Assembly (NCBI GenBank): GCA_944548615.1
Contig: OX155963.1
Span: 32,618,412 to 32,682,411 of the forward strand
Reading direction: 5' to 3'
Origin: Micropterix aruncella
Taxonomy: Eukaryota > Arthropoda > Insecta > Lepidoptera > Micropterigidae
Length of the DNA stretch: 64,000 bases
Shown here: piece after piece, positions 53,706-64,000 of the stretch
Layout of the letters: each line of letters opens with the position of its first letter
Position numbering within the stretch: the stretch's first letter is position 1
Made by a program: the position numbers and the translations under genes
Notes under the pieces: model-generated
What the model was told of the DNA's origin: nothing
Seen by the model: the letters and a program-made list of their open reading frames with translations, nothing else
Databases searched by the model: none

Positions 53706-54249
53706 GCGTCCACAATTGCTTGATTATAAATAACCATATTATAACACTACTTTCGCACTAAGTTTTAGATTTTATTGACATTGTTTTTAATTACGCATGC
53801 TTCAGAACTTCTCTTTTTATGGTATTGATTATTATTTGTTTGATTATTGATTATTTTGTAAATTTGACTATTTTTAAGTAATCACCTCTGATTACAATTA
53901 TTTTTTTTCTTTTAATTAATCAAAGCGGTTCTATCATCCGATAAATTATGATTGTAAAATTTGACATGTTCCTCAGTATTGTGAAATGCTTTTATGGAAT
54001 GAATAAATGATGATGATGATGATGCGTCATGAAATATTAGCGTCTATCTAGTTATAGTTGTTTGTTTATTCACTTGTTGTATCTTTTTATTATGTGTGAA
54101 AACTTTTAATTGGCCTTCAGCACTTATCTCTCAATGTGTACCTATATATGTTTAACTAGCTGTAAGTTTTCCTAAGAAATGAAAATAAAATAAAATAAAA
54201 AAAAAATGATGACACACACCCTCATGCACACCCTCATACACACACACAA
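53706..54249. other. AT-rich DNA with simple repeats
   Basis: Contains a (GAT)n run at 54006-54025 and a CA-rich stretch at 54212-54250 resembling 53455-53525. No coding signature. Confidence 0.45.
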
Positions 54250-54254
54250 AGGCA

Positions 54255-54602
54255 TCCGAGCACGTACGCATGCAATAGGCTGCTGAAGAAATTTTTTCTT
54301 TTATCTCGTAATATTTCTCTTATCTCGTAAAACCTCGTAATATTGATTTTATATCGATTCTTTTATTTCGTTATATTTCGTAATTTGCAGGTTTATGTAA
54401 TTTATTACGATAATGTAACGAAGTGAATTTGCAGGCACGCATGCAATAGGCTGCCGAAGAAATTTCTTCTCTTAACTCGTAATATTTGTTTTACCTCGTA
54501 ATATCTAGTAATATTTATTTTCTATTGTTTTTTCATCTCGTAATATCTCGTAATTTGTAGTTTTATATAATTTATTACGATAATATAACGAAGTAAATTT
54601 GT
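54255..54602 (+). repeat. ~178-bp tandem duplication with TCTCGTAATAT words
   Basis: 54262-54430 and 54440-54602 are two similar units. Each starts 'cgcatgcaataggctgc.gaagaaatt', carries several 'tctcgtaatat' words, and ends 'tttattacgataat.taacga'. No coding capacity. Confidence 0.65.
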
Positions 54603-55089
54603 GACGACTTGTAATTATATGTATGTCGTTCCCAGCACTGGATCTGTAAGGGGGGGGAGGGGTGGGTGGGTTGGAACAAACCGACCGGGGTACCTGCCCG
54701 GACGGCAATTAATTTAAAATGATGTCAAATTCATGTTTCTTCGAAAAAAAACAATCATTTCACTTAAGCTCCCAGCAGCTAGGGCGCGTCGTACTATCGA
54801 TTGTTCATTTGATTTTGAAAGGCATCCTAAGTGTTTGCAAGAAAAAACTGTTTTACTAATGAGCCCAGCATCGTTCATTGATTTGATCTTGAAACGCATT
54901 CTAAGTTGATTTTTAAACGCGTGCGCAGTGCTTGTTAAAAAAAGTAAGGAAATTGGTCAGGATGTCTCTAATAAGGAAATTCCCATCGCCTCTAAAAAAA
55001 AACGTCCCCATAGACAGAAGCCGACGGGGCTACACAAACGAAGTTGATTAAACCCGAATTTGGTGCCTCTTCAACTAGTGAAGGTTGCC
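54603..55089. other. Unassigned, with a short G-run
   Basis: A G-run lies near 54650-54662. Nothing recognised otherwise. Confidence 0.4.
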
Positions 55090-55420
55090 AGTCAGGTCTG
55101 CATACTTCTTTTTGTCCTTCGCCTTGCAAAACAATTCGGCGACACTCGTAATCCCGGTCCATTCTCTAATGTTACGCAACCAAGATTTCCATCTACGGCC
55201 AGCTCTCCTCTTCCTGCGTTTATTACCATCATAATGCGTCGCAGGAGTTCGTATCTGTCGCGCCTAAGCACGTGACCCAGATATGCAGCTTTGCCCTGTT
55301 CGATGGTCTGCCAATGCTTGCATTTTTGGCCGACACGCCGTAGAACTTCCGCATTGGTGACTTTCTGAGTCCAAGATATACCCGAAAATAATATGTAAAT
55401 ATGTCCACTGACCACATCTG
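55090..55420 (-). pseudogene. LINE RT C-terminal remnant
   Basis: The minus strand reads SWTQKVTNAEVLRRVGQKCK, then a YLGHVLRRDRYELLRRIM segment and a degraded end. The W-x-x-(K/R)-V-T-N-x-E-V-L-R-R and Y-L-G-H-x-L-R patterns are typical of the C-terminal part of LINE endonuclease-RT proteins. RT core absent. Confidence 0.65.
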
Positions 55421-55799
55421 CAAAAAATGAACCAATGTAGCTCGAACATATTCCAGAAACTTAAACGCACTTGATTTCTATTAGCAAGTCGCCGTATTTA
55501 AAAATCAGCCTCTACTTGTAATAGGAATCAACGAAAAGTCAAGAGAATTCGACTTCTTGCAATATATGTGCAAACGTGACTTGCAAGATAAAGATAAGGA
55601 GTATTGATTTTCAATACAAACATTACAATTGTATAGGAATGACATTAAATTAATCTCCAATTAGTTATTCAGTTCAGCAAAGAAATCATTCACAGTTAAT
55701 TAAACTTTCCAAAATTTACAAAACCAAAGATATAACAATTTTAAAAAAAACAATTGACGATTTAAAAAATATATAATAAATTAAACTGGTAGCAACGAT
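55421..55799. other. AT-rich DNA, nothing recognised
   Basis: No coding or repeat signature seen. Confidence 0.4.
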
Positions 55800-56868
<1,069 letters not shown>

Positions 56869-57103
56869 CCCCTCAAATGTGAGGCGTCCCTTAAGGGATG
56901 CCTTGGCAAAATGTATACAAAATGTATATAAATTTATATAAATGTAAATATAAATGTAAATGTGCGCCGCTTTATAGTAATCCGCTCTATAGTAATGCTA
57001 TAGCTCTATAGTAAACCCCGCTCTATGTAAATGTAAATGTAAATATAAATTTATATACATTTTGCCGTAGGCAACCCGAGCTAATCGCCATTCATTTGAG
57101 GGG
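56869..57103. mobile_element. MITE with ~50-bp inverted ends, TTAA on one side
   Basis: Starts CCCCTCAAATG and ends CATTTGAGGGG. The inverted homology continues inward, imperfectly, to the 'ggcaaaatgtata' and 'tatacattttgcc' words. The right flank is TTAA and the left flank CAGT, so the target duplication is decayed or absent. The interior repeats 'aaatgtaaatataaa' words. piggyBac-like by its CCC ends and TTAA. Confidence 0.6.
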
Positions 57104-57829
57104 TTAAAACCTATAACAACCTTGTCAAATTATTTTAAATTATAGAAAGCATGGCTGGCTACGTCTCTTTTTATGCACTTTTATGCACTTGAGTTTTTTA
57201 ATATCTGTCGGCAGCAGATTGAAAAATGTAAAGCCCAAATATAAAAATGATCTAACACAGACGCACTTTTGGAATTACGAGGTTATTCTTATTGCAAGTG
57301 CTATTATCGTGAAAACTTGAGTGCTTTTCGTGGCTTCCAAATTTGCTCTCGCATAAACTAAACATTCGTAAATAAATTCTCATTTTACAGTCAATATATT
57401 TTTAATTTTTGAATATTAGAGCATCATCACCAGTGATCACCTTTTTAACCCACATATCGTCCTAAAAGCATATTTTTGCAGTATAAAAATACAGCCTGGC
57501 TTGTGCGTTGTCTATACTGTTTGTATGTATTATATAATAATGTCACTCAGAAGTAATAGCTATTACCAAATAGGTAATGAAGAGTGCGCAGTTATTTAAA
57601 GGTTCTTAGTCTCCTAGTAACAAAAATACCACCCAGGATGTTTATTTTGTGAGTTTCTTTAAATCATTAATATCACATGATGGAGGGAAGGGACGCGAAT
57701 GTCAAGTTATTTCTCCGGCTCGGAAAAATCGTAGATCCAAGGCTGGTCAGAGCCTAGATCTGTAGATCTGTCAAGGGGTTTATTTAATTTACGGAAAATT
57801 GGTCCATAAATTATATAAATGAAATCTAG
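57104..57829. other. AT-rich DNA, nothing recognised
   Basis: 57690-57780 has a moderate-GC patch. Nothing recognisable. Confidence 0.4.
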
Positions 57830-58225
57830 TTTGGCTTGTACAATGTCTGACGAGGTCTTAATTACGCCTCCCAGTGATACTATTTTCCTACAAACCTTTA
57901 GAGGTATGTCATTTTTCTTAAATAATTAGGTCCATTTTTTTAATTAGGGAAAGTGCTTCAATGAAGAGAATTAAACCGAGTGCATCCCATGCTGCACAAT
58001 ATGTAAATAGTTTAATTCAATCATGTCTTGCTGACACGCGATTGATATACTTAATTTTTGTACTTTTATATTTCTTTTTGTGTTATTATCTTAATAAAGT
58101 AGTGACCTTAATATTTATTTTGTATTCATTGTATTACTTTCATAAAATCATAAATTAAGTTCAGCTAATCTGTTACACGACATTCATTGACTATTAGGCG
58201 GTACGAAGTTCGCTAGGTCAGCTAG
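57830..58225 (+). repeat. Helitron-like 3' end with exon-like interior
   Basis: Ends 'ggtacgaagttcgctaggtc' then AGCTAG before T (58222-58225), the 3' rule of Helitrons. Upstream an ATG at 57844 opens 20 codons (SDEVLITPPSDTIFLQTF) ending at a consensus-like donor AGAG|GTATGT. A frame follows at 57961-58155. I cannot join them convincingly. The 5' end is not found. Confidence 0.35.
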
Positions 58226-58547
58226 TATTACCATAAAAGTGGTTACTGGTTTCCTATAGTGGTTCTTTCCGGTGGAATCTTGTAGAATTCGCCGGCAAAA
58301 AGCATGTAAAATATATAATGTAATATAATTGACTTTTGAAGTTCAGTATATGTATGCATGTACGTAATGTATTTACAGAAAACACTGAAACTGAAATTGA
58401 ATGAAATTGGTTTGTTATTAGTTACCAGCATATTTTAGGTGGGTAAATCAGTACGAGCAAAAAACCAACCTTTTGTAAAAAAATCGGGGAAAAAACATTA
58501 AAAAAATCGAAAAAATACTTTTTTTATTTTTTTTGAAAAATAGTTTA

Positions 58548-58652
58548 AAAAACGTTGAACACGATGCGCCATCTAGCGGTAGGTAATATCGCTATCATTG
58601 TTTATAAGCGATATTGTACCTACCGCTGGATAGCGCAGCGCGCTCAACGTTT
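58548..58652. repeat. Inner palindrome of the foldback element
   Basis: The arms 'aaacgttga.c.cg.tgcgc' and 'atct(a)gcggtaggta' pair with 'tacctaccgctggat' and 'gcgc.c.caacgttt' around a loop near 58593-58602. Near-perfect over about 30 bp in the inner part. Confidence 0.7.
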
Positions 58653-58710
58653 CTCATTTTTTTTTCAATATAAACCATTTACAAATTTGACAAAATAAAA
58701 AAAATAAAAA

Positions 58711-58868
<158 letters not shown>

Positions 58869-58952
58869 TGCTTTTTTTTAAAAACCTTTGTCAAAAGTTG
58901 CTAATTTGCTCGTACTGATTCATCCCCTTCAAGGATGCCGGTAACTAAAAAC

Positions 58953-59531
58953 TCACCGTTTATAGATAGGTACGTTGATCTAGAAAGGTACCTACAAGTT
59001 GCGGAGCGACGATGAAGTGCGCATATTTTATCGTCAAATTGTCCAGTTCTCTCGTCTGGAAGACTTGATTGTGCGCCAGCGTCGTCTGCGATTCGCAATA
59101 GACGATATTACTATTATTCACAATCCACTGACCACCAATCCGTATACCCATTTATTACAATAGTTATGATTTATGGGACTATCTCGTATTGTAAATCTGT
59201 CTCAGTTTTATTTTACTTTTAGTTTTTTACGGAGCTTTGTTATAATAATATATCTGTCGTTTAAAAATTAATTATTCTCTCTATTTTATCACTCTTGTTT
59301 GATATCAAATTTGTTTGAGCATTTGTTTGTTTGTAATTTGCAATTGTTTGCAATTGCAATTGTTGCCAATGCTTATTTGCAATTGCAATTAAGTTATTTA
59401 TAATATTTTTACATATTTTTAAAAATTTATTTGACTATTTAAAATCGACTATTTATTTTACCCCTATTATTTCAATAATTTGACCAAGTGATTATGGTTT
59501 ATATTTCTTTATTGTATATTTTTATAGAAAC
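58953..59531. other. Unassigned DNA
   Basis: 58960-59150 has moderate GC without recognisable coding. 59330-59400 has repeats of 'ttgcaattg'. Confidence 0.4.
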
Positions 59532-59770
59532 GGCCTGGTGGCATAGTGGTTAGGCGTCTGAGCTTACGTTGTAAGGTTCCGGGTTCGATTCCCGGCTGGG
59601 TCACCATTTTCCGTTGGGATAAAATTAACGGAATTGCATGTCAATTCTGTCAATAGAATGTAATAACATGATACACACTTTTACACATGTTACAAGCACT
59701 CATACATATAAACATTTCATAGTAGGGTTAGTAGGAAGAGGATGTCTTATGACAATAGACAAATAAGTAC
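59532..59770 (+). mobile_element. tRNA-derived SINE, plus strand
   Basis: The head 59532-59606 has the A box TGGCATAGTGG and a perfect B box GGTTCGATTCC. The body contains 'ttttccgttgggat', as in the copies at 11316 and 62999, and the tail includes 'catagtagggttagtagg'. The head ends GGGTCACCA, very tRNA-like, but the anticodon stem region does not support a functional tRNA, and the shared downstream body marks it as a SINE. Confidence 0.75.
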
Positions 59771-59787
59771 GCCTTACGCAGACACAA

Positions 59788-59958
59788 AAGTCTTTTGGAT
59801 ATTTGAGCTATAAGCTCTTTAACCAGTTACCACTCTCCACAAGAAAGATAGAAACAAAGGCGTTTAAAAGATTTATTAAACAAAAGCTGCAATCCACACA
59901 TGCCTTCTATAAGCTGGGTGACTTTTTTGAGCATGCTAATTCTTTCAAATGGGAATAA
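59788..59958 (+). pseudogene. LINE C-terminal remnant
   Basis: The plus strand reads YLSYKLFNQLPLSTRKIETK, then KAFKRFIKQKLQSTHAFYKL and a short end FFEHANSFKWE before TAA. The YKLFNQLP word is the C-terminal signature of CR1/jockey-group LINEs. A copy of the last part is at 47070-47177. Confidence 0.65.
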
Positions 59959-60366
59959 CATTAATATGTAACTTTCAGGTACCTCATTTTAGTTTTTATT
60001 GTTTAATAAAAATATTATGAATTTAATATTTAATATGTAGATACAATGTAACATACCTGACCCTATACATACGTTGTTTTTTCCAATTTTGTTTCGATAA
60101 TTTCTATTGTGTGATTATTTTTTGTATAGAAGGCCTAAGATTACTATTAATACTCTTATAATAATTATTTATTTTATATGTATACTCATGTACATGGATT
60201 CAGCTATATTTTTTTTAAATATTATTTGTCTGCGTGTAAGGCTGACTTTAGTTAACGCTATTGTCAAATTAATATTTCTGCTTTAATAGTTTTATATCTA
60301 CATATATTAAAATACTACTAGCAACTGACGAATTCTAATATGCGATAATTAGCTTTAATTGATATT
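59959..60366. other. AT-rich DNA, nothing recognised
   Basis: Probably partly LINE untranslated tail. No other signature. Confidence 0.4.
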
Positions 60367-60390
60367 TAATAATAATAATAATAATAATAA
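60367..60390. repeat. (TAA)n tail
   Basis: Eight TAA-type triplets, positioned as the 3' tail of the minus-strand LINE at 60391-61222. Confidence 0.6.
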
Positions 60391-61222
60391 TTAAACGCTT
60401 TATTTGCTTTAACAAAACGGCGAGCTTATTGCCTAAAAGCAATATCTTACAGCTAACCTTAACCTAGTGGAATAACATGTTATGCGGTAAAAATAAACTA
60501 ATAAATTAAATTTTAATCATTTAAATTCAGCAGGGAAACAAAACAATAAATAAAAAAAAAAACAAACAATAAACCTATAATGACGCAAGGGATGCAATAG
60601 GGAGGAAAAAATAGGGAAAAATAAGGAGAAGTTTATGCGCATGGGTTCAAGTGTTCTTTGAGCCTGCGTTTGAAGCAATACAAACTAGGTGCTATCCTTA
60701 TACGCGAGGGTAGAGCATTCCAGAGACGGGCTCCACGAACAGAGAAAGAGTGCGAGAAGAAATCACTACTGTGACTAGGGATCGAGAGCAGTAGGTTGTC
60801 TTCAGATCTCAGAGGGCGCCCGTGAGAAGATAGAGGTTTGATCCTACTTATAAGATATTTCGGAGCGGCCCCCTTCAGGATTCTGAAGAGCAAACCTAGG
60901 ACTCTCGTATCTCTCCTTTCTCGGGTCGTCAGCCAGTGAAGTCTCCCTCTGTACTCCGTAATATGGTCAAACTTTCGTAGGTCATAAATGAATCGAATGC
61001 AGACATTTTGCAGCCTTTCTACCCTGGTGGCTAGATCTTCCTTGATGTCGAGAAAGGCAACATCTGAATAATCAAGGAGAAGGAGGAGAATAGATTGGCA
61101 GATTGTGATTTTGCTTTCCTCGGGGAGAAAATTCTTGAGTTTCTTTATTGCATGAAAGCGACCAAAGAGTTTACGTCTCATCTCCTCAATGTGTGGCTGC
61201 CACGAAAGATTTTGGTCGAGCT
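60391..61222 (-). pseudogene. LINE RT C-terminal half, open frame
   Basis: The minus strand frame 61181-60633 (open further upstream to about 61222: LDQNLSWQPHIEEMRRKLF) reads VERLQNVCIRFIYDLRKFDH, then WLTTRERRDTRVLGLLFRIL and SFSVRGARLWNALPSRIRIA, and ends REHLNP-like. This is a complete RT C-terminal region of a CR1/Crack/Daphne-like LINE with no internal break, so the insertion may be fairly young. The YxDD core and endonuclease are missing. A 3' untranslated region of about 240 bp leads to the (TAA)n tail. Confidence 0.75.
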
Positions 61223-61262
61223 TTTATGCTTTGGCATGATATTTCATGCTTTTATTGTATAC

Positions 61263-61486
61263 TAGCTTCGCCCCGCGGTTTCACCCGCGTGGTGATGGAA
61301 AATTATGATAATGATGATAAAAAACTATATATCTTTATAAATTATAGCCTATGTGTTATTCTGACGTGTAAGCTATATTATTTTAAAGTTTCATGAAAAT
61401 CTATTCAGTAGTTTTTGGGTGAAAGAGTAACAAACATCCATACATACATTCTTACAAACTTTCGCGTTTATAATAGTAGTAGGATT
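61263..61486 (-). mobile_element. Short Helitron-like element
   Basis: On the minus strand it starts TCCTACTACTATTATAAACG after an A and ends GCGGGGCGAAGCTAG before a T. This matches the Helitron end rules and the family at 48363. It is 224 bp with no coding capacity. Confidence 0.6.
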
Positions 61487-62499
61487 CTAAATGAATAAAT
61501 TGAATACTGAATACTGAATACTAATAAACACGACCAATGTGAACTTTCTCAATAAATAATATTGAAAAAAAAATATTTTTTATTTTTTTCCTTTATTAGA
61601 TTAATATTGCATTGTATACTTATAATATTGCATATTGCATTGTAATATTGCATTGTATACTTATAATAATGTACGGTTTAATATTTTTGTTAACGTAGTT
61701 GATTTGGATTAAGTATTAGATAGTAATTTATTTATTTAGATTTCTTTCATACGATAGTAATTTATTTAAATATTGCTTTCAATTTATGTTTGAAATAAGT
61801 GGCCTCTGGAAACGCTAGCTCTGGAACGGGTACATCTCAGTTGGGCGGAGCTAAACAAAAATAGCTACAAGATCTAAACTCAGTTAATGTTTCGCCGTTG
61901 GTTGTCGTTTATATAATGTCGCAAAGAAAATAGTTTTCTATAGAGATGAATAAATAAATAAAATAAAAAATAAATATCGGGTTTAATAATTATTCCACAT
62001 TTAGTAGGGTTAGGAAGCTGCAAGAAGCGAAAAGAAGTGCTCGGGCGAGAGTCAAGGGTCTCAAGGGCGTTGAAGAGCACTAAGAAGGGACGAGTAGATA
62101 GGGTTGTGTCGGCTGCTGACACCTCAAGGGCCCTCTAGGAAATGGGCTATTTTGCTTTATTTATGATTATGCCACGTTGACAGATACGATTTATTTTTAT
62201 GTCAAACGTTTGTTTAAGAGGCCTATTACAAAATAGCGTAGGTATTCTTTTAAAATGAGTTTAAAAAATGAACGCATTTTTTTTTGGATGTAACTATAAA
62301 ATATAGGATAAATAAATAAATAAATAAATAAATAACTATTCAACCCTGGGAGAAAACCGCGGCACTGAGCGCTCTTCTCTTGCGCAAGCAAATATATACA
62401 CAATTTCTAATTGTTTTTTGCAGTGTCTTCTCCTTTCTAATGACAATAATTTATATTATGTCGTATTGCTAAAAGAGTGAACTTTAATATAGTATAAGT
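61487..62499. other. AT-rich DNA with simple repeats
   Basis: Contains 'gaatactgaatact' repeats (61501-61523), 'cattgtatacttataat' repeats (61610-61670) and (AAAT)n at 62308-62335. 62020-62150 has moderate GC and is unrecognised. Confidence 0.45.
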
Positions 62500-62960
62500 A
62501 TTATATAAGAATCTTATTTTATTTCTGAGAAAATTAGAATGATACAGGAAGTTTTTTTTTAAATTTTGTGTAATTGTAAGTAATGTATACCTTGGATATG
62601 TGGTCAAAAAACGAAAAAATAAGGCCGCTATGGTCAACAAGAATACATGACGGACATAAAAAAAAATAGTATACGGTTTTCGTTGTAGTGATATTACTGT
62701 ATTAAGGAGCTCAAAGTTTGCCTTCCGAGCGTTTTACGAATAACGACTTTCGGAAAATGGGCTGAATAAGTAAATAATATTCGTTATATCTAAAATTAAA
62801 GGCCGCTATGGTCAACATCAAGAAATGGTCCAGGTAATTCAGTAATTAAAGTTTGTAGAAATCTCTTCATTTCTTGGAATTAGAACGCCAAAAATCCACT
62901 TTTCTTGCCTTTCTGGAAAAAATATGTGATAGGGCTCTTAAGATTCTTATATAAGAAAAT
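62500..62960. repeat. Possible MITE with short inverted ends and internal direct repeat
   Basis: 'tatataagaatcttatttta' near 62502-62521 and 'cttaagattcttatata' near 62937-62955 are inverted partners over about 15 bp. The word 'aaggccgctatggtcaaca' occurs twice (about 62621 and 62801). Without a target duplication this stays tentative. Confidence 0.35.
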
Positions 62961-62998
62961 ACCAGTTATCATTAATCATACGGCTCACTGATTACACG

Positions 62999-63150
62999 AT
63001 GGCATAGTGGTTAGGTTGTCTGATATTACATTGTGAGGTTCTGGGTTCGAGTTCCGACTGGGTAACCATTTTCAGTTGGGATGAAATACGGGATTGCATT
63101 TTAATTATGTCGATCGATTGCAATAACAAGACACTTTTTGACACACATGA
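62999..63150 (+). mobile_element. tRNA-derived SINE, third copy
   Basis: The A box TGGCATAGTGG and a B-box-like GGTTCGAGTTCC are followed by 'ttttcagttgggatgaaat'. It is more diverged than the 59532 copy and truncated on the right. Confidence 0.65.
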
Positions 63151-63464
63151 TTTTTATTTATTTATTTATTTTATTTTATTTTCGGGAAACATACAGCGCT
63201 TCATTAATTATTATTAATTATACTAATACGGTGCTTCGCTGGCCGATTAATTGTTTCCTACATTATTTTCATATACGGTAAATCAAAAGTTGCATTGCAC
63301 TAAATTAAATTAAATTACAATTGAACTATTTCAAGGATAGGAAAGGAGAGGAATCGGATATATGTAGGATAGGATATAGGTATTCAAATTATACTCTTTG
63401 CAACTCTCACTATGTAATCACTTCCTAGGCGCCTAGTGAGTTAAGGACAGCCTCGCTGAATTTA
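63151..63464. other. AT-rich DNA, nothing recognised
   Basis: Short (ATTT)n at 63153-63182. No coding signature. Confidence 0.4.
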
Positions 63465-63880
63465 GGTTGATTCAAGTAAAAAATGTCGATATCTTCGAAT
63501 GGACTATTGTATGTGGTCATCAAGCGGTGCATAACAGAGTTTTGGGCGTAACTAGTGTTCACACGAGAGATTTCGAACGTACGAGGAGATCAAACCCTTC
63601 GTGGCGGAACCAACAACGACAGTTTCTTTACCAAATGATGGCTATCAATTTTGTTATGAATTATTTTATGCAATAATGTCATATCAGCCGCTGTGCGGCG
63701 GTCTTCCAGTGAACACATACTGAAATAGTTCAGCCTGCTCTCGTAGGTTCCGAGTCCCGAGTGCTCACGATAGTCCAGGTATCTAGTAAAACGTCTTTGG
63801 ACGCCCTAAACCCTATTTTTATACACGCCATATTGCAGATTCCAAATCTGCGATGCGAACTCTAAGGTGCTATGATAATT
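63465..63880 (-). pseudogene. Jockey-like LINE C-terminal remnant, second copy
   Basis: The minus strand, with stops, reads RRTAADMTLLHKIIHNKIDS and then SPRTFEISRVNTSY, ending FEDIDIF. It is homologous to 21823-22190 (RRTLAYMVLLYKIIHNVIDS, SRTFEFSRANTNY, STIDIF). Upstream codons to about 63850 carry the GVQRRFTRYLDY pattern. Non-functional. Confidence 0.65.
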
Positions 63881-64000
63881 CAATTCAATTTATTTTATAG
63901 TGATATGGTGTAGTAACTTGGAGTTGTTTTAATTATTCAGTGCGGCATGACCTGCTTTTTAGGCGTAGTATATGTTTTTTTTAAACAAGATGGCGCACAG
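63881..64000. other. Window end, nothing recognised
   Basis: Short stretch with no recognised feature. An element crossing the window edge cannot be excluded. Confidence 0.4.

Noticed and set aside
59532..59606. Functional tRNA gene
   Set aside because: A and B boxes and an acceptor-like end are present, but the downstream body is shared with two other dispersed copies and the anticodon arm is not convincing. It is a SINE head.

Overview
The window looks like a repeat-dense stretch of an insect genome, most likely a moth or butterfly (Lepidoptera). The evidence is indirect. The background is AT-rich and eukaryotic, and I see no bacterial gene organisation. The transposon mix fits: BEL/Pao, an R1-clade LINE, CR1/jockey-like and RTE-like LINEs, Penelope with GIY-YIG, Tc1, piggyBac-like MITEs, and Helitron-like ends of the kind common in Lepidoptera (TC...CTAG|T). 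There are degenerate TTAGG-type repeats and tRNA-derived SINEs. I found no convincing intact host gene. The only intact long coding region is the polyprotein of a BEL/Pao retrotransposon (37107-42149, minus).

Layout. 1-9 kb: AT-rich DNA with two TTAA-flanked MITEs (1831, 2588), unexplained protein-like fragments (458-754), LINE tails (4320, 7505), an RTE-like fragment joined to a Helitron-like end (5339-6389), and an old GC-rich repeat (8105-9140). 9.6-20.4 kb: a composite GC-rich repeat inside outer inverted repeats (9644-11210), SINEs and a (TC)n tract, a Tc1-like transposase split by another GC-rich repeat (13285-14765), LINE ends, two foldback elements (17619, 18090), a GC-rich monomer with a 16-bp target duplication (18763-19428), and a Penelope fragment (19530-20345). 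20-35 kb: mostly dead LINEs, the largest an RNase H-bearing element at 25415-28822 (minus), then a Helitron-like element, a second Penelope copy interrupted by a LINE, hairpins, and two LTR-like repeats.

35.8-46.5 kb is the most informative block. An array of GC-rich modules about 2.7 kb long was interrupted first or second (order unknown) by a complete BEL/Pao element with a 5-bp target duplication, and by a 5'-truncated R1-clade LINE with a 12-bp duplication. 46.5-64 kb returns to AT-rich DNA with LINE tails, Helitron-like ends, MITEs, two long (AT)n tracts, a large nested palindrome (58408-58952) and SINEs.

The strongest candidate for something undescribed is the GC-rich modular repeat family. 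It consists of an arm module (A, about 220-230 bp) and a core module (C, about 430 bp) that occur in both orientations in several arrangements, plus older diverged relatives. It has no long coding potential that I can trust, yet one C-A monomer carries a clear target-site duplication.
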